A stretch of 64,000 bases of DNA from Alkalihalobacillus sp. YIM B00296 (GCF_020179385.1 NZ_JAIBLJ010000014.1:489-64488), one strand, 5' to 3'; shown: positions 1 to 9,643, counted from the first letter of the stretch. The notes: generated by a model from the sequence alone, not told the origin. Numbers and translations are program-made.

Positions 1-16
1 TCATACATAAATAATG

Positions 17-54
17 AAAAAACTCTCTAAACCATTCGGTCTAGAGAGTTTTTT
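17..54 (+). terminator. Rho-independent terminator of an upstream gene
   Basis: Inverted repeat AAAAAACTCTCTA / TAGAGAGTTTTTT with a 12-base loop, ending in a T run. The gene it serves lies before the window. Confidence 0.8.
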
Positions 55-99
55 GCATATTAAAAACAATGACCTGGAACGTGGGATAGATACCAATCG

Positions 100-113
100 T
101 GTAAGCGCTTCAT
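100..113 (+). promoter_or_regulatory. Candidate cre (CcpA) site upstream of arginase
   Basis: TGTAAGCGCTTCAT matches the 14-base cre consensus TGWAARCGYTWNCW at 13 positions. It lies about 80 bases upstream of the predicted arginase promoter. Carbon repression of arginine breakdown would make sense, but this is inference from the motif only. Confidence 0.4.
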
Positions 114-176
114 ATTTATCCATGATCATCAGGTAATCCCCTGTTAAACCGTATAAGTATACAAAATCTTGTCCAG

Positions 177-206
177 TTGAACCAGTGTATGATAAAGCCC
201 TACAAT
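177..206 (+). promoter_or_regulatory. Predicted SigA-type promoter of arginase gene
   Basis: TTGAAC (177-182), an 18-base spacer, then TACAAT (201-206). A transcript would start near 213, giving a short leader before the GAGGAGG ribosome site at 225-231. Confidence 0.45.
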
Positions 207-237
207 AGGTGATAGATTGTCAATGAGGAGGAAAAAT

Positions 238-1137
238 ATGAACAAGAATGTTGGAATTTTAGGGGTCCCGATGGACCTTGGGCAAATGCGCCGTGGTGTT
301 GACATGGGACCAAGTGCAATGAGGTATGCTGGTCTAATCGAAAGACTTGAAAACCTTGGCTACGATGTGGAGGACCATGGTGATGTCCAAATCCCACAAA
401 GGGAAAAAGTTGCAAGTAAAGAAACGAACCTCAAAAATTTAGATGGGGTTATTGAAGCGAGCAACTTTCTAGCGGAAGGCGTCAATAAAATCATCGAAGA
501 TAATCGTTTTCCATTAGTGCTCGGCGGGGACCATAGCATTGCAATCGGGACGCTTGCTGGTGTATCAAAGCATTATAAGAATTTAGGTGTCATCTGGTAT
601 GACGCCCATGGTGATTTAAATACAGGAGAAACTTCACCAAGCGGAAACATTCATGGTATGCCTTTAGCTGTAAGTCTTGGAATCGGACATGAGAAACTGA
701 AAGAAATCGGGGGTTACAGCCCGAAGGTCAAACCTGAGAACATCGTCATCATCGGTGCGCGTTCGCTGGATGGAGGGGAGCGTGAATTGATCCGCGAAAA
801 GGGAATCAAAGTTTATACGATGCACGAAATTGATAAAATGGGTATGACAAAGGTTATGGAAGAAGCGATCGAATACGTTTCGAACGGAACAGATGGTGTA
901 CACTTGAGTTTGGATCTTGATGGATTGGATCCGGCAGAAGCACCCGGTGTAGGGACTCCAGTCCTAGGCGGTATCAGCTATCGTGAAAGCCATTTGGCGA
1001 TGGAGATGCTTGAAGAGTCGAAGATCCTTACCTCGGCGGAATTTGTGGAAGTCAATCCAATCCTTGATGAGAAGAACAAAACAGCGACTGTTGCGGTTGC
1101 GCTGATCGGTTCCCTTTTGGGTGAAAAGTTAATTTAA
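238..1137 (+). CDS. rocF: Arginase
   Basis: Hydrolyses L-arginine to ornithine and urea in the cytoplasm, the first step of the arginase route to glutamate. The 299-residue protein has the ureohydrolase metal motifs in order: GGDHS (His99), DAHGD (Asp122, His124, Asp126) and DLDGLD (Asp226, Asp228), which bind the two Mn ions. Length is normal for bacillar RocF. The ATG at 238 was chosen because GAGGAGG lies 6 bases before it; an in-frame ATG at 217 has no such site. The gene stands alone between terminators. It sits next to sigW and shares the window with argGH, cyanophycin genes and glutamate dehydrogenase, all parts of arginine metabolism. Confidence 0.96.
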   Translation: MNKNVGILGVPMDLGQMRRGVDMGPSAMRYAGLIERLENLGYDVEDHGDVQIPQREKVASKETNLKNLDGVIEASNFLAEGVNKIIEDNRFPLVLGGDHSIAIGTLAGVSKHYKNLGVIWYDAHGDLNTGETSPSGNIHGMPLAVSLGIGHEKLKEIGGYSPKVKPENIVIIGARSLDGGERELIREKGIKVYTMHEIDKMGMTKVMEEAIEYVSNGTDGVHLSLDLDGLDPAEAPGVGTPVLGGISYRESHLAMEMLEESKILTSAEFVEVNPILDEKNKTATVAVALIGSLLGEKLI

Positions 1138-1148
1138 AACAAACATTC

Positions 1149-1186
1149 AAAGACCTATCGAGTTTAATTCTCGATAGGTCTTTTTT
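1149..1186 (+). terminator. Terminator after arginase gene
   Basis: 14-bp stem AAAGACCTATCGAG / CTCGATAGGTCTTT with a 7-base loop and a T tail, 12 bases after the stop codon. Confidence 0.9.
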
Positions 1187-1216
1187 GGATAAAAAATTTG
1201 TTTGATGATGGAATGG

Positions 1217-1331
1217 GCTAGCTCCAACGCACAACCACTTGGATCACTTCAGTCCTTCTGCGGCGGCGACAGCCTCCTCGTCGGACCTCCAGTGACCTTC
1301 GTGGCTGATCAGGGCCTTTGCGCTTTTCTTA
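1217..1331 (+). repeat. Intergenic repeat family A, copy 1 (short form)
   Basis: About 115 bases beginning GCTAGCTCCAACGC and ending TTTGCGCTTTTCTTA. The two halves (GGATCACTTCAGTCC and GGACCTCCAGTGACC) form an imperfect inverted repeat. Related copies lie at 21760, 53627 and 61584. This copy lacks the roughly 50-base insert found in copies 2 and 4. Confidence 0.85.
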
Positions 1332-1374
1332 GGATAATAAGAATGAGCAACTCTCTAGGTGGAGAGCTGCTTGT

Positions 1375-1551
1375 TCATGAGACATTTATCATTTCACTCT
1401 TAATGGTATCGTATTGATTAAGTAGATAGTCAAGATATTGGCTGGTTTCTACAACTTCCATAGAAAACAAAGGCTTTTCTTTCGCTAGGATTAACATTTT
1501 CTTTCTTGAATTTTCAATTTCATTCAAAAGAAAACGCTCTTCAGCTGACAT
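1375..1551 (-). CDS. Spo0E-like aspartyl-phosphate phosphatase
   Basis: A 58-residue protein with the Spo0E-family signature SQYLD near the C-terminus, preceded by two predicted helices. Members of this family dephosphorylate Spo0A~P and so delay sporulation. The start at 1551 (MSAEERF) has AGGTGGG a few bases upstream; upstream in-frame starts (for example at 1638) lack a comparable site. It is monocistronic and convergent with the repeat after the arginase gene, and divergent from sigW. The family assignment is firm; which Spo0A-pathway protein it acts on cannot be told from sequence. Confidence 0.82.
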   Translation of the reverse strand: MSAEERFLLNEIENSRKKMLILAKEKPLFSMEVVETSQYLDYLLNQYDTIKSEMINVS

Positions 1552-1726
1552 GTCGCCCACCTGCTTTCGCCTAATAGTTGTTAACATAATACCCGATAAA
1601 TAAGAAAATAAACCTATATTTAACAAAAATAATCTCACTAGGAAGTTGTCTCATGTTAGAATAAAAAAAGAAACTATCTACTCCATAAGTAGTATTTTCA
1701 AACACTGGAGTCTCGGGGGTTCCTAT

Positions 1727-2296
1727 ATGGATATAACGGTTAAGCGATTGGTCCGCTCTGTGAAAAAAGGGGATCAGAAAGCCTTTGAAGAACTTGTAGA
1801 AATTTATAAGGATAAAGTATACCATATCGTCTACCGGATGTTAGGTAACATACATGAAGCAGAGGACATAGCTCAGGAAGCCTTTGTACGGGCTTATATA
1901 CATATTGAACGTTTTAATGAAGCACATAAATTTTCTACTTGGTTATATCGGATTGCAACCAATTTGACGATCGATCGTATACGTAAGAAAAAGCCGGATT
2001 ATTACCTTGATGCAGAACTAGCCGGGGGAGAAGGTTTGACCCTCTATTCTCAAATAGCAGTCGCAGAACAATTACCAGAAGAAAAAATTGAAACCTTTGA
2101 GCTTCAAGACCGTATACAGAAGGAGATCCTGCATTTGCCTCCGAAATACCGATCAGCAATTGCGCTGAAGTATTTGGAGGAACTGTCTTTAAAGGAGATC
2201 AGTGAGATATTGCAGATTCCAGTTTCAACGGTAAAAACGCGTATCCATCGCGGTCGGGAAGCACTTCGCAAACGGTTGAAAGATCTGGATTGTTAG
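1727..2296 (+). CDS. sigW: ECF RNA polymerase sigma factor SigW
   Basis: A 189-residue group 4 sigma factor, close to the usual 187 of Bacillus SigW. Region 2 (EAEDIAQEAFVRAY, FSTWLYRIATNLTIDRIRKKK) and region 4 (LPPKYRSAIALKYLEELSLKEIS, VSTVKTRIHRGR) are intact. It directs the cell-envelope stress and antimicrobial-resistance regulon. The ATG at 1727 matches the family N-terminus (MDITVKRLV) and follows CGGGGGT. The next gene encodes its anti-sigma factor 14 bases downstream, and cdaA follows, the standard bacillar order. I looked for the usual autoregulatory ECF promoter (TGAAAC-N16-CGTA) and did not find a good match. Confidence 0.95.
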   Translation: MDITVKRLVRSVKKGDQKAFEELVEIYKDKVYHIVYRMLGNIHEAEDIAQEAFVRAYIHIERFNEAHKFSTWLYRIATNLTIDRIRKKKPDYYLDAELAGGEGLTLYSQIAVAEQLPEEKIETFELQDRIQKEILHLPPKYRSAIALKYLEELSLKEISEILQIPVSTVKTRIHRGREALRKRLKDLDC

Positions 2297-2310
2297 GAGG
2301 ATAAATAGAA

Positions 2311-2943
2311 ATGAAATGCGATGGTAAATATTCAACCTATATGCATAAATGGGTCGATGAAGAAATCGAGCCTCTTGAAAAAATAGAATTGCTTCAACAT
2401 GTAAAATCATGTTCAGTATGCAAGGAAAAATTTGAAGAGCTCAAAAATGTCGACCAATTACTGCATAACCATCATCATATAAAAGCACCAAATGGTTTTA
2501 CTTCAAAAGTTATGGACCAATTACCTAGGGAAAAAGCCTCCTCGAAAATGAGAAGGTGTTTTAAACATCATCCACTCTTGACAGCTGCTGTTCTCTTCCT
2601 TTTACTGATGTCGAGCTCCATTTATAGTGAATGGGGAAGTAATAAGAATAATCCAATCTCCGTATCAGCAAACGGTGCACAGGTGAAAATAGATCAGGAA
2701 AGTGGAAAGGTCATCGTTCCTGAAGGCGAAATTGTAAAGGGTGACCTGGTGGTTAGGAATGGTGATGTAGAAATTGCCGGAAAAGTAGAAGGGAACGTTA
2801 CGGTCATCAACGGAAACCAATATCTTGCTTCAGCAGGGCATATTGCGGGAGAGAGTGAAGAGATCCATAAGATAACAGAATGGGTTTGGTACCGATTGAA
2901 AGATGGAACCAGCACAGTAAAGGAATGGTTCACTTCAGAATGA
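2311..2943 (+). CDS. rsiW: Anti-sigma-W factor RsiW
   Basis: A 210-residue single-pass membrane protein (B. subtilis RsiW is 208). The N-terminal cytoplasmic part carries the zinc anti-sigma motif HVKSCSVC (H-x3-C-x2-C), which holds SigW inactive. One membrane helix lies around residues 88-104. The extracytoplasmic part resembles a short beta-helical, bactofilin-like fold (GDLVVRNGDVEIAGKVEG). In the family, regulated proteolysis by PrsW, RseP and ClpXP releases SigW. TTAGGAGG precedes the start, and the gene is co-transcribed with sigW. Confidence 0.93.
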   Translation: MKCDGKYSTYMHKWVDEEIEPLEKIELLQHVKSCSVCKEKFEELKNVDQLLHNHHHIKAPNGFTSKVMDQLPREKASSKMRRCFKHHPLLTAAVLFLLLMSSSIYSEWGSNKNNPISVSANGAQVKIDQESGKVIVPEGEIVKGDLVVRNGDVEIAGKVEGNVTVINGNQYLASAGHIAGESEEIHKITEWVWYRLKDGTSTVKEWFTSE

Positions 2944-3163
2944 CAAAGCCAAATGTATCTTCATATGCGTAAATGGAGTGGTCTTAGAAACATTTCGGAC
3001 AAGCCGGGGTGTTCCTGAGATCACTCTCTTGTTGTTTTTGCTTTGCAAGATACCTTGCTAAAGACTCACTTGGCGTTCGTCTTATGTTGTCTCAGAATTT
3101 TTTGGGCTACATACGGAGTGTTATTGACGGAACCTTGCGAAAAATAGATATAGTGCCAAATTA

Positions 3164-3172
3164 TGATATAAT
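3164..3172 (+). promoter_or_regulatory. Extended -10 promoter for the cdaA operon
   Basis: TGATATAAT at 3164-3172 is an extended -10 element (TGnTATAAT); no good -35 lies at the right spacing. Together with the 300-base gap after rsiW it suggests that cdaA-cdaR-glmM has its own promoter. The rest of the gap (2944-3160) holds nothing else I can support. Confidence 0.5.
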
Positions 3173-3248
3173 AGAGAAGTTACATATGGTAACAAACTGA
3201 GCATATTTGGAAACAATGAAATTGAGTGGATCAGTTTGGAGGATGCGT

Positions 3249-4079
3249 ATGTTTCCTATCGGAGACTTTGACTTTAATATATTGAATTACTTGAATGATA
3301 TAATTGATATCCTCTTGGTCACCTATGTGATCTATAAGCTCATCATGCTGATAAAAGGAACCAAAGCAATCCAGCTGTTAAAAGGGATTACTGTCATCAT
3401 AGCGGTTTGGTTTTTCAGCGGAATTTTCAAGTTGAACACATTATATTTCCTGATGAACCAAACACTGCTTTACGGTTTCCTGGCCATCATCATCATCTTC
3501 CAGCCGGAGCTTCGCCGTGCGCTTGAACAGTTGGGTCGAGGCAGATTCTTTTCGAGAGGCATGATTGCAGAAGAAGAGGAAAAGAGAAATACGATTGAAG
3601 CGATGTTAAAGGCGACGAATTATATGGCCAAACGTCGTATTGGTGCTCTCATAACAATTGAAAGGGAAACGGGTCTAGATGATTACGTAGAAACCGGTAT
3701 CCCGATCAATGCTAATCTGAGCTCAGAACTCCTGATCAATATTTTTATCCCGAATACACCGTTGCATGATGGAGCGGTCATCATCAATGATAATCAGATC
3801 CTGGCAGCTGCAAGTTATCTCCCTCTTTCGGAAAGCCCGTTTATTTCGAAGGAACTTGGAACGCGGCACAGAGCTGCTTTAGGTATATCAGAAGTAACAG
3901 ATAGTTTGACGCTGGTTGTCTCTGAAGAAACTGGAAATGTTTCTCTCACAAAAAATGGTGAACTCTACCGTAATTTAGATGAGGACATGTTACGAAAACT
4001 TTTAGAGGCTGAAATTATGACGAAATCTAAATCGACTTCCTCATCAATGTGGAATTGGAGGGGGAAGAAAGATGGATAG
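3249..4079 (+). CDS. cdaA: Diadenylate cyclase CdaA
   Basis: Makes cyclic di-AMP from two ATP at the membrane. Three predicted N-terminal helices are followed by a DAC domain with the catalytic DGA (Asp174-Ala176) and RHR (Arg206-Arg208) motifs. The protein has 276 residues against about 273 in B. subtilis. The ATG at 3249 was chosen because TTGGAGG ends 6 bases before it; the ATG at 3243 abuts the ribosome site. The gene overlaps cdaR by 8 bases and precedes glmM, matching the known CdaA-CdaR-GlmM regulatory complex in which CdaR and GlmM modulate cyclase activity. Confidence 0.95.
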   Translation: MFPIGDFDFNILNYLNDIIDILLVTYVIYKLIMLIKGTKAIQLLKGITVIIAVWFFSGIFKLNTLYFLMNQTLLYGFLAIIIIFQPELRRALEQLGRGRFFSRGMIAEEEEKRNTIEAMLKATNYMAKRRIGALITIERETGLDDYVETGIPINANLSSELLINIFIPNTPLHDGAVIINDNQILAAASYLPLSESPFISKELGTRHRAALGISEVTDSLTLVVSEETGNVSLTKNGELYRNLDEDMLRKLLEAEIMTKSKSTSSSMWNWRGKKDG

Positions 4080-5343
4080 ACTGCTCAAATCTCCATGGTT
4101 TGTCAAAGTCACGGCTTTTCTTATCGCTTTAATGATGTATACGACTGTCCATATCAATGACCAGCAGGAGAATGATGAGGATCAAGGCTTCCCGACTAAT
4201 GCAGAGGAGTCATTTAAAACAGTTAACCTTGATGCTGAATATGATGACGATAAGTATGTTTTATTAGGGAAGCCTGACACAGTAGGCGTCAAGTTCCAGG
4301 GATCCAAATCGGACATTATGAGATTCAACCTTCAACGGACACCTAAAGCTTATATCGATTTAAGGGATAAAGGGCCCGGTCAATACGAAGCAGAAGTGAA
4401 ATTCGAGAATCTCCCTAATGGTATTGAAGCGTCTCCGAGAGAAAGTACGATCGATGTGACGTTACACGAGAAAAAAACAGAAACCTTCCCAGTGACAGTA
4501 CAACTCCTTGGGGAAAATGAATTGCCAAAAGGCTATGTTGCCGGAACACCTCAGCTTGAAAGAGAAGAAATCGAAATTACCGGAGCAAAGGATATGATTG
4601 ATGAAATCGCCTATGTCCGAGTCTTTGTCAATGTTGCGGATGCGAAGGAAACCTTTACAAGAGAGGTTAAAATCCAAGCACTGAATAGAAGCTTCAACCC
4701 AATAGATATCAGTATCAATCCAGAAACAATGAATGTAACTGTACCGATTGAAAATCCGAGTAAAGAAGTTCCTGTTTCAATTGATGAAAAAGGATCCCTT
4801 CCAGATGGGTACGAGCTTAAATCGATTACTCCGGAAAAAGAAGAGGTGGCAATCCATGCCCCACAAAATGTACTTGATGAACTGGATTCCATCGTGTTGC
4901 CTGTTGATTTAAGCAACATCACCGAAGATGAAACGATCGAAGTGGATGTTCCATTACCAGATGGAGCCTTTTACGCCACACCTGGCAAAGTGAAAGTCAA
5001 GGTGGATGTTGAACAGACCGAAGAGGATACAACCACTAAACCCGAAAGTGAAACAGCAAGCTCAAGGACTTTCAATGATTTACCGATCAAAATCATCGGA
5101 TTGGATGATAACGAGGAAGCGACGTTCAATGCTCCCACTAAAGGGACCATGGATGTTACAGTCAATGGGAATGAAAAAGATTTGGAAAATTTATCTGAAG
5201 AAAATATAACCGCTTTTGTAGATGCAGAAGATTTGTCAGAGGGACAACATGATGTAAAAATCAATGTTGATGTTCCTGAACAATATACATTTGAAATTCA
5301 ACCTGCAGAAGCGACCTTAACCATCAGCAAAAGAATGGCATAA
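4072..5343 (+). CDS. cdaR: CdaA regulator CdaR (YbbR-domain protein)
   Basis: A 423-residue protein with one N-terminal membrane helix (about residues 10-25) and an extracytoplasmic chain of YbbR repeats, each with a P-x-x-V/YxxGxP-like beta core. It regulates CdaA through contact at the membrane. It is somewhat shorter than the 483-residue B. subtilis protein. The start overlaps the cdaA stop (ATGGATAG), so translation is probably coupled. It is followed by glmM after 32 bases. Confidence 0.92.
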   Translation: MDRLLKSPWFVKVTAFLIALMMYTTVHINDQQENDEDQGFPTNAEESFKTVNLDAEYDDDKYVLLGKPDTVGVKFQGSKSDIMRFNLQRTPKAYIDLRDKGPGQYEAEVKFENLPNGIEASPRESTIDVTLHEKKTETFPVTVQLLGENELPKGYVAGTPQLEREEIEITGAKDMIDEIAYVRVFVNVADAKETFTREVKIQALNRSFNPIDISINPETMNVTVPIENPSKEVPVSIDEKGSLPDGYELKSITPEKEEVAIHAPQNVLDELDSIVLPVDLSNITEDETIEVDVPLPDGAFYATPGKVKVKVDVEQTEEDTTTKPESETASSRTFNDLPIKIIGLDDNEEATFNAPTKGTMDVTVNGNEKDLENLSEENITAFVDAEDLSEGQHDVKINVDVPEQYTFEIQPAEATLTISKRMA

Positions 5344-5375
5344 TGTGGAATAGGGAAGAAGGAGCGATTTATTGA

Positions 5376-6728
5376 ATGGGTAAATATTTTGGAACAGATG
5401 GAGTCAGAGGAGTAGCAAATACTGAATTAACACCTGAATTAGCGTTCAGATTAGGGCGCTTCGGCGGTTATGTTCTGACGAAAGAGACCCAAAAACCGAA
5501 AATCATCATTGGTCGGGACACCCGTATTTCCGGTCATATGCTCGAGGGCGCGATGGTTGCAGGGCTGCTCTCTATAGGAGCAGAAGTCATGCGGTTAGGT
5601 GTCATCTCAACTCCTGGTGTTGCTTATCTGACCAAGGCGTTAGGCGCTCAGGCTGGGGTCATGATCTCAGCCTCCCATAACCCTGTGGGTGACAATGGAA
5701 TCAAGTTTTTCGGGTCGGACGGGTTCAAGCTATTGGATAAGCAAGAAAAGGAAATCGAGGAATTATTGGATCTTGATGAAGATGACCTCCCAAGACCGAC
5801 TGGAATGGAACTTGGTTTAGTAAGCGATTATTTCGAAGGCGGTCAGAAGTATATCCAATTCTTGAAACAGACAGTGGATGAAGACTTTTCAGGATTGCGC
5901 ATTGCATTAGATTGCGCGCATGGTGCAGTTTCATCACTTGCACCTCACCTTTTTGCTGATCTTGATGCTGATATCACGACAATCGGTTCTTCACCGAACG
6001 GTTTGAACATCAATGATGGCGTAGGGTCCACTCATCCTGAGAAATTAGTCGAGCTCGTAAAAGAAAAAGAAGCCGATGTAGGCTTAGCTTTTGACGGAGA
6101 TGGGGATCGATTGATTGCAGTCGATGAGAATGGAACGATTGTAGATGGCGATCAAATCATGTTCATCTGTGCCAAGCATATGGCAAACGAAGGCAGGTTG
6201 AAAAAGAATACAATCGTTTCTACGGTCATGAGCAACCTTGGATTTTATAAAGGGCTTGAAGCAGCGAAAATCGACTCCGAGCAAACGGCTGTTGGCGACC
6301 GCTATGTCATGGAACGTATGAGGGAAGGCGACTACAATCTTGGCGGAGAGCAATCCGGACACATCATATTCCTGGATCACAGTACGACTGGAGACGGGCT
6401 CCTATCTGCGTTACAGCTCGTAAACATCATGAAGTTGACCCAAAAGCCATTATCCGAGCTTGCTAGCGAGATGAAAAAGTTCCCACAATGCTTGAAAAAT
6501 GTAAAGGTTACCGATAAAACGAAAGTGATGGAAAACACAGCAGTAAAAGAAGCGATTGAAAAAGTAGAAGCAGAGACAAGCGGAAACGGACGTGTCCTTG
6601 TACGTCCATCAGGGACCGAGCCCCTTGTCCGGGTGATGGTAGAGGCTCCTACAGAAGAGCTTTGCAAACAATATGTCGAGGAAATTGCGCGTGTAGTCGA
6701 TCAAGAGCTAGGGTATGTAGAACAATAA
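5376..6728 (+). CDS. glmM: Phosphoglucosamine mutase
   Basis: Converts glucosamine-6-phosphate to glucosamine-1-phosphate on the way to UDP-GlcNAc for peptidoglycan. The 450-residue length is typical. The phosphoserine loop ISASHNP (Ser100), the Mg loop DGDGDR (from Asp240), the sugar loop GEQSGH and the phosphate loop RPSGTEP are all present. AAGGAG lies 11 bases before the ATG. It forms an operon with cdaAR and is followed by a terminator and then the separately regulated glmS. Confidence 0.97.
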   Translation: MGKYFGTDGVRGVANTELTPELAFRLGRFGGYVLTKETQKPKIIIGRDTRISGHMLEGAMVAGLLSIGAEVMRLGVISTPGVAYLTKALGAQAGVMISASHNPVGDNGIKFFGSDGFKLLDKQEKEIEELLDLDEDDLPRPTGMELGLVSDYFEGGQKYIQFLKQTVDEDFSGLRIALDCAHGAVSSLAPHLFADLDADITTIGSSPNGLNINDGVGSTHPEKLVELVKEKEADVGLAFDGDGDRLIAVDENGTIVDGDQIMFICAKHMANEGRLKKNTIVSTVMSNLGFYKGLEAAKIDSEQTAVGDRYVMERMREGDYNLGGEQSGHIIFLDHSTTGDGLLSALQLVNIMKLTQKPLSELASEMKKFPQCLKNVKVTDKTKVMENTAVKEAIEKVEAETSGNGRVLVRPSGTEPLVRVMVEAPTEELCKQYVEEIARVVDQELGYVEQ

Positions 6729-6759
6729 GGACATGAAAAATACGGTGGTTACGAATACT

Positions 6760-6802
6760 ATGCAAGGGCAGCTCCCATACACAAAACGAGCTGTTTTTGC
6801 AT
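6760..6802 (+). terminator. Terminator after glmM
   Basis: CAGCTC (6769-6774) pairs with GAGCTG (6788-6793), followed by TTTTT. An outer ATGCAA / TTGCAT helix extends it. Confidence 0.7.
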
Positions 6803-6837
6803 AAATTTAAGTGTAGATCAATGCTGAAATATGGGCG

Positions 6838-6866
6838 TTGACGATATACCATTTCTAGTGTATGAT
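6838..6866 (+). promoter_or_regulatory. SigA-type promoter of glmS
   Basis: TTGACG (6838-6843), a 17-base spacer, TATGAT (6861-6866). The predicted start near 6873 lies about 45 bases before the ribozyme cleavage site. Confidence 0.75.
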
Positions 6867-6910
6867 ATTTCCATTCGATTATAGAAAGGAGCATAGAAGG
6901 GTAAATTCTT

Positions 6911-7098
6911 ATAAAAAGCGCCTGGACTATTTCTTCGGTTGATTCCGACACCGCGGCGGTGACTGAAATAGTTGACGAGGAAAGAGGTTTATCGAATCTG
7001 ATCGGCGGATGCCTCTCGGTCTTACATCACACCGGAAGTTCATACTGAAACCACTGAGGCGACTTGGTGAACAAAAGCATGAATGCGATGTAAAACTA
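6911..7098 (+). ncRNA. glmS ribozyme / riboswitch
   Basis: Self-cleaving RNA in the glmS leader that uses glucosamine-6-phosphate as cofactor; cleavage lowers glmS expression when the sugar is plentiful. Recognisable parts are the cleavage site A|GCGCC at 6917/6918, the P2-P3 core with GACGAGGAAAGAGG near 6973, and the conserved CGGCGGATGCCTC stretch near 7001-7016. The last paired region ends near GATGTAAAAC at 7087. It lies between the promoter at 6838 and the coding start at 7204, as expected. Confidence 0.93.
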
Positions 7099-7203
7099 AA
7101 ATTTTGTACGTTGGGGGTAAATAGGACCCTCTTATGATCACTTGGAGAAATTTCGGTATAGGTGATAAGGTTAGTTTGCCCCCCAACAGGGAGGTTTATT
7201 TCA

Positions 7204-9006
7204 ATGTGTGGAATTGTTGGTTATGTTGGAACAGAAGATACAAAGGAAATTTTGTTAAAAGGACTAGAAAAGCTTGAATACCGTGGTTATGACTCGGCTG
7301 GTATCGCAGTCATGAATAAAAAAGGCGTTCATGTTTTCAAGGAAAAAGGACGCATCGCAACGTTAAGAGAGAACGTCGATAAGAACGAGGCTGCTACCAT
7401 CGGGATCGGACATACCCGTTGGGCAACACACGGAGCACCAAGTAAGGTCAATGCGCATCCTCACCAAAGCAAGACTGAACGGTTTACACTCGTACACAAT
7501 GGGGTCATCGAAAACTTCATACAAGTAAGAAAAGAGTTTTTGAAAGACGTTGAACTGAAAAGTGAAACAGATACGGAAATCATTGTCCAGCTCATTGAAC
7601 AGTTTGTAAGAGAAGGCCATGAAGTTGAAGAGGCTTTCCGTAAAACGTTATCGTTATTGAAAGGATCATATGCGATCGCCCTTTTGGATAATGAAAATAG
7701 CGAAACGATCTATGTCGGAAAGAACAAAAGTCCGTTGCTTGTCGGATTAGGAAATGGCTACAATGTCGTTGCGAGTGACTCAATGGCTATGCTTCAAAAA
7801 ACAGATCAATTCGTTGAGCTGATGGATGAAGAAATCGTCATCGTCACCAAAGCGGATGTGACCATCAAGGACCTTGACGGAGAAGTGAAGGACCGAGACC
7901 CATTCACTGCAGAGATTGATGCTTCGGACATTGAAAAAGGTACGTATCCACACTATATGCTCAAGGAAATCGATGAGCAGCCTATTGTCATCCGTAACAT
8001 TATCAACCAGTATCAAGATAAGGATGGCAATCTAAAGTTGGATGATGATATCCGGAAAGCGATGAAGAAAACAGATCGGATCTATATCATCGCTTGTGGT
8101 ACATCCTACCACGCAGGGCTAGTTGGAAAAGAGCTTATTGAAAAAATGGCTCAAGTACCAGTAGAAGTTCATATTGCAAGTGAGTTCTCATACAATATGC
8201 CGCTGCTTTCCGAGAAACCATTATTCATCTTCATTTCTCAGAGTGGGGAAACAGCGGATAGCCGTGCGGTCCTCGTTCGGGTTAAAAAACTTGGGCATAA
8301 AGCATTGACGATTACTAATGTACAGGGCTCTACCCTTTCTCGTGAAGCGGATTATACGATGCTTCTTCACGCAGGTCCTGAAATCGCAGTGGCTTCAACG
8401 AAGGCTTACACTGCACAAATTGCAGTCCTTTCCATTTTAGCCGGTGATACAGCGAAAGCGAAAGGGTTAGAGTTGAGCTTTGATCTGATCAAGGAACTGA
8501 GTGTCGTCTCAAATGCAATTGAAACACTCTGTGATCAGAAAGAAGATTTCGAAAAAATTGCACGTGAATATCTGGCAGTAACACGAAACTGCTTCTTCAT
8601 CGGACGTGGAATGGATTATCATGTTGTTCTCGAAGGGGCATTGAAGCTTAAAGAGATTTCCTATATCCAAGCAGAAGGATTTGCAGGTGGAGAATTGAAA
8701 CACGGAACCATCGCGTTGATCGAAGAAGGAACACCTGTCATCGCGCTTGCAACCCAGGAGCATGTGAACTTGAGTATCCGTGGAAACGTAAAAGAGGTAG
8801 CTGCACGTGGTGCTTATACCTGCACGATCAGTACCGAGTCCCTGCAGGACGAAGAAGACAGGATCGTCATTCCGGATGTACATGAATTGCTGACACCATT
8901 AACCAGTGTCGTACCGCTGCAATTGATCTCCTACTATGCAGCACTGCACAGGGACTGTGACGTCGACAAGCCGCGTAACCTGGCAAAATCAGTTACGGTG
9001 GAGTAA
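7204..9006 (+). CDS. glmS: Glutamine--fructose-6-phosphate aminotransferase (isomerising)
   Basis: Makes glucosamine-6-phosphate from fructose-6-phosphate and glutamine, the committed step to cell-wall aminosugars. The 600-residue protein starts MCGIVGY; after Met removal Cys becomes the N-terminal nucleophile of the glutaminase domain (about residues 1-240). Two SIS sugar-binding domains follow, with CGTSYHAG and [10 protein letters not shown], and the conserved C-terminus [14 protein letters not shown] precedes the ATG at 7204; the longer frame from 7162 would add residues before the essential Cys and is rejected. Confidence 0.98.
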   Translation: MCGIVGYVGTEDTKEILLKGLEKLEYRGYDSAGIAVMNKKGVHVFKEKGRIATLRENVDKNEAATIGIGHTRWATHGAPSKVNAHPHQSKTERFTLVHNGVIENFIQVRKEFLKDVELKSETDTEIIVQLIEQFVREGHEVEEAFRKTLSLLKGSYAIALLDNENSETIYVGKNKSPLLVGLGNGYNVVASDSMAMLQKTDQFVELMDEEIVIVTKADVTIKDLDGEVKDRDPFTAEIDASDIEKGTYPHYMLKEIDEQPIVIRNIINQYQDKDGNLKLDDDIRKAMKKTDRIYIIACGTSYHAGLVGKELIEKMAQVPVEVHIASEFSYNMPLLSEKPLFIFISQSGETADSRAVLVRVKKLGHKALTITNVQGSTLSREADYTMLLHAGPEIAVASTKAYTAQIAVLSILAGDTAKAKGLELSFDLIKELSVVSNAIETLCDQKEDFEKIAREYLAVTRNCFFIGRGMDYHVVLEGALKLKEISYIQAEGFAGGELKHGTIALIEEGTPVIALATQEHVNLSIRGNVKEVAARGAYTCTISTESLQDEEDRIVIPDVHELLTPLTSVVPLQLISYYAALHRDCDVDKPRNLAKSVTVE

Positions 9007-9097
9007 ATCTTTACTTTTAAATACAGGAATTGTTCACCGACATTAATGATGGTAAATAAACATTATAGTTGGTAACCGAATAGATTGGATATATTCT

Positions 9098-9142
9098 AAA
9101 ACGTTCCTAAAAGTCATTTATGGCTTTTAGAGAACGTTTTTT
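9098..9142 (+). terminator. Terminator after glmS
   Basis: AAAACGTTC-c-TAAAAG pairs with CTTTTA-ga-GAACGTTTTTT across a 10-base loop, with a T run. Confidence 0.9.
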
Positions 9143-9588
9143 ATTTTGATCTTGTATTTCTATAAAAAAGGTATTTAAAGATGAACATTGAATTTGTAAC
9201 TTATTCCAGAAAAGGGCAGTTTACTTGAATAAAGGAAAGATTATTTAACTACTTCAATTAGTATTGGTTATTCAGAGGACAGCGGTGGTAACCAATAAAG
9301 TGAAAGAATAAAAAGGTGGTATTACAAGGAGGGGAGTATAACAAACATTTATCATTCAGTTTAAAAAGCCTGAAGGGTTTTTGGGAAAGATTGCAGGCTT
9401 TTCCAAGAAGTGAATCAACACGGACTTACGTTCCTCAAATCAAAGAGCTTTGCTTCTGGCAACGTGCTGCTGCTGAATAGTGTACGGTATGCTGGTAGAG
9501 AATTGTCCGTAGTAGCCGAGTTTTCGGGAACAAATAATACCTGTTCCATCTCTCTATAAATTTTTAATACTTTCGAAAAATAGAAGAA

Positions 9589-9630
9589 GGCTGACCTTAA
9601 CATCAATTCTCATTGATGTTAGGGTCAGCC
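9589..9630 (-). terminator. Long hairpin, probable terminator of the DHFR-like gene
   Basis: 19-base arms (GGCTGACC, then TAACATCAAT) around a TCTC loop, with a single central mismatch. On the minus strand it lies 14 bases after the stop at 9644 and is followed by a pyrimidine-rich CTTCTTCTATTTTT tract. Confidence 0.65.
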
Positions 9631-9643
9631 CAGTACTTTAGTT

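Larger units (their letters stand above)
9007..9643. other. Intergenic stretch after glmS
   Basis: Holds the glmS terminator (9098-9142), a weak stem AAAAAGCCTG / CAGGCTTTT (9363-9402), and the long perfect hairpin at 9589-9630. GGTGGTAA and GGTGGTATTAC near 9284 and 9315 recall a T-box but lack the ACCGCG core. A minus-strand reading frame of 63 codons (9415-9606) has no ribosome site and was not called. Confidence 0.6.

Noticed and set aside
1665-1700. SigW autoregulatory promoter upstream of sigW
   Set aside because: GAAAC is present at 1669 but no CGTA-type -10 lies at the needed distance.
3009-3200. 63-codon frame between rsiW and cdaA
   Set aside because: No ribosome site, overlaps the cdaA promoter, and the Cys/Phe-rich product does not look like a protein.
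9270-9330. T-box-like GGTGGTAA / GGTGGTATTAC motifs
   Set aside because: The ACCGCG core of the T-box sequence is missing, no stem I with a specifier loop is visible, and no aminoacyl-tRNA synthetase or amino acid gene follows.
9415-9606. 63-codon minus-strand frame before the DHFR-like gene
   Set aside because: Somewhat protein-like (AYRTLFSSSTLPEAKLFDLR) but no ribosome site and it ends in the terminator hairpin. It may be a relic of a mobile element; not enough to call.
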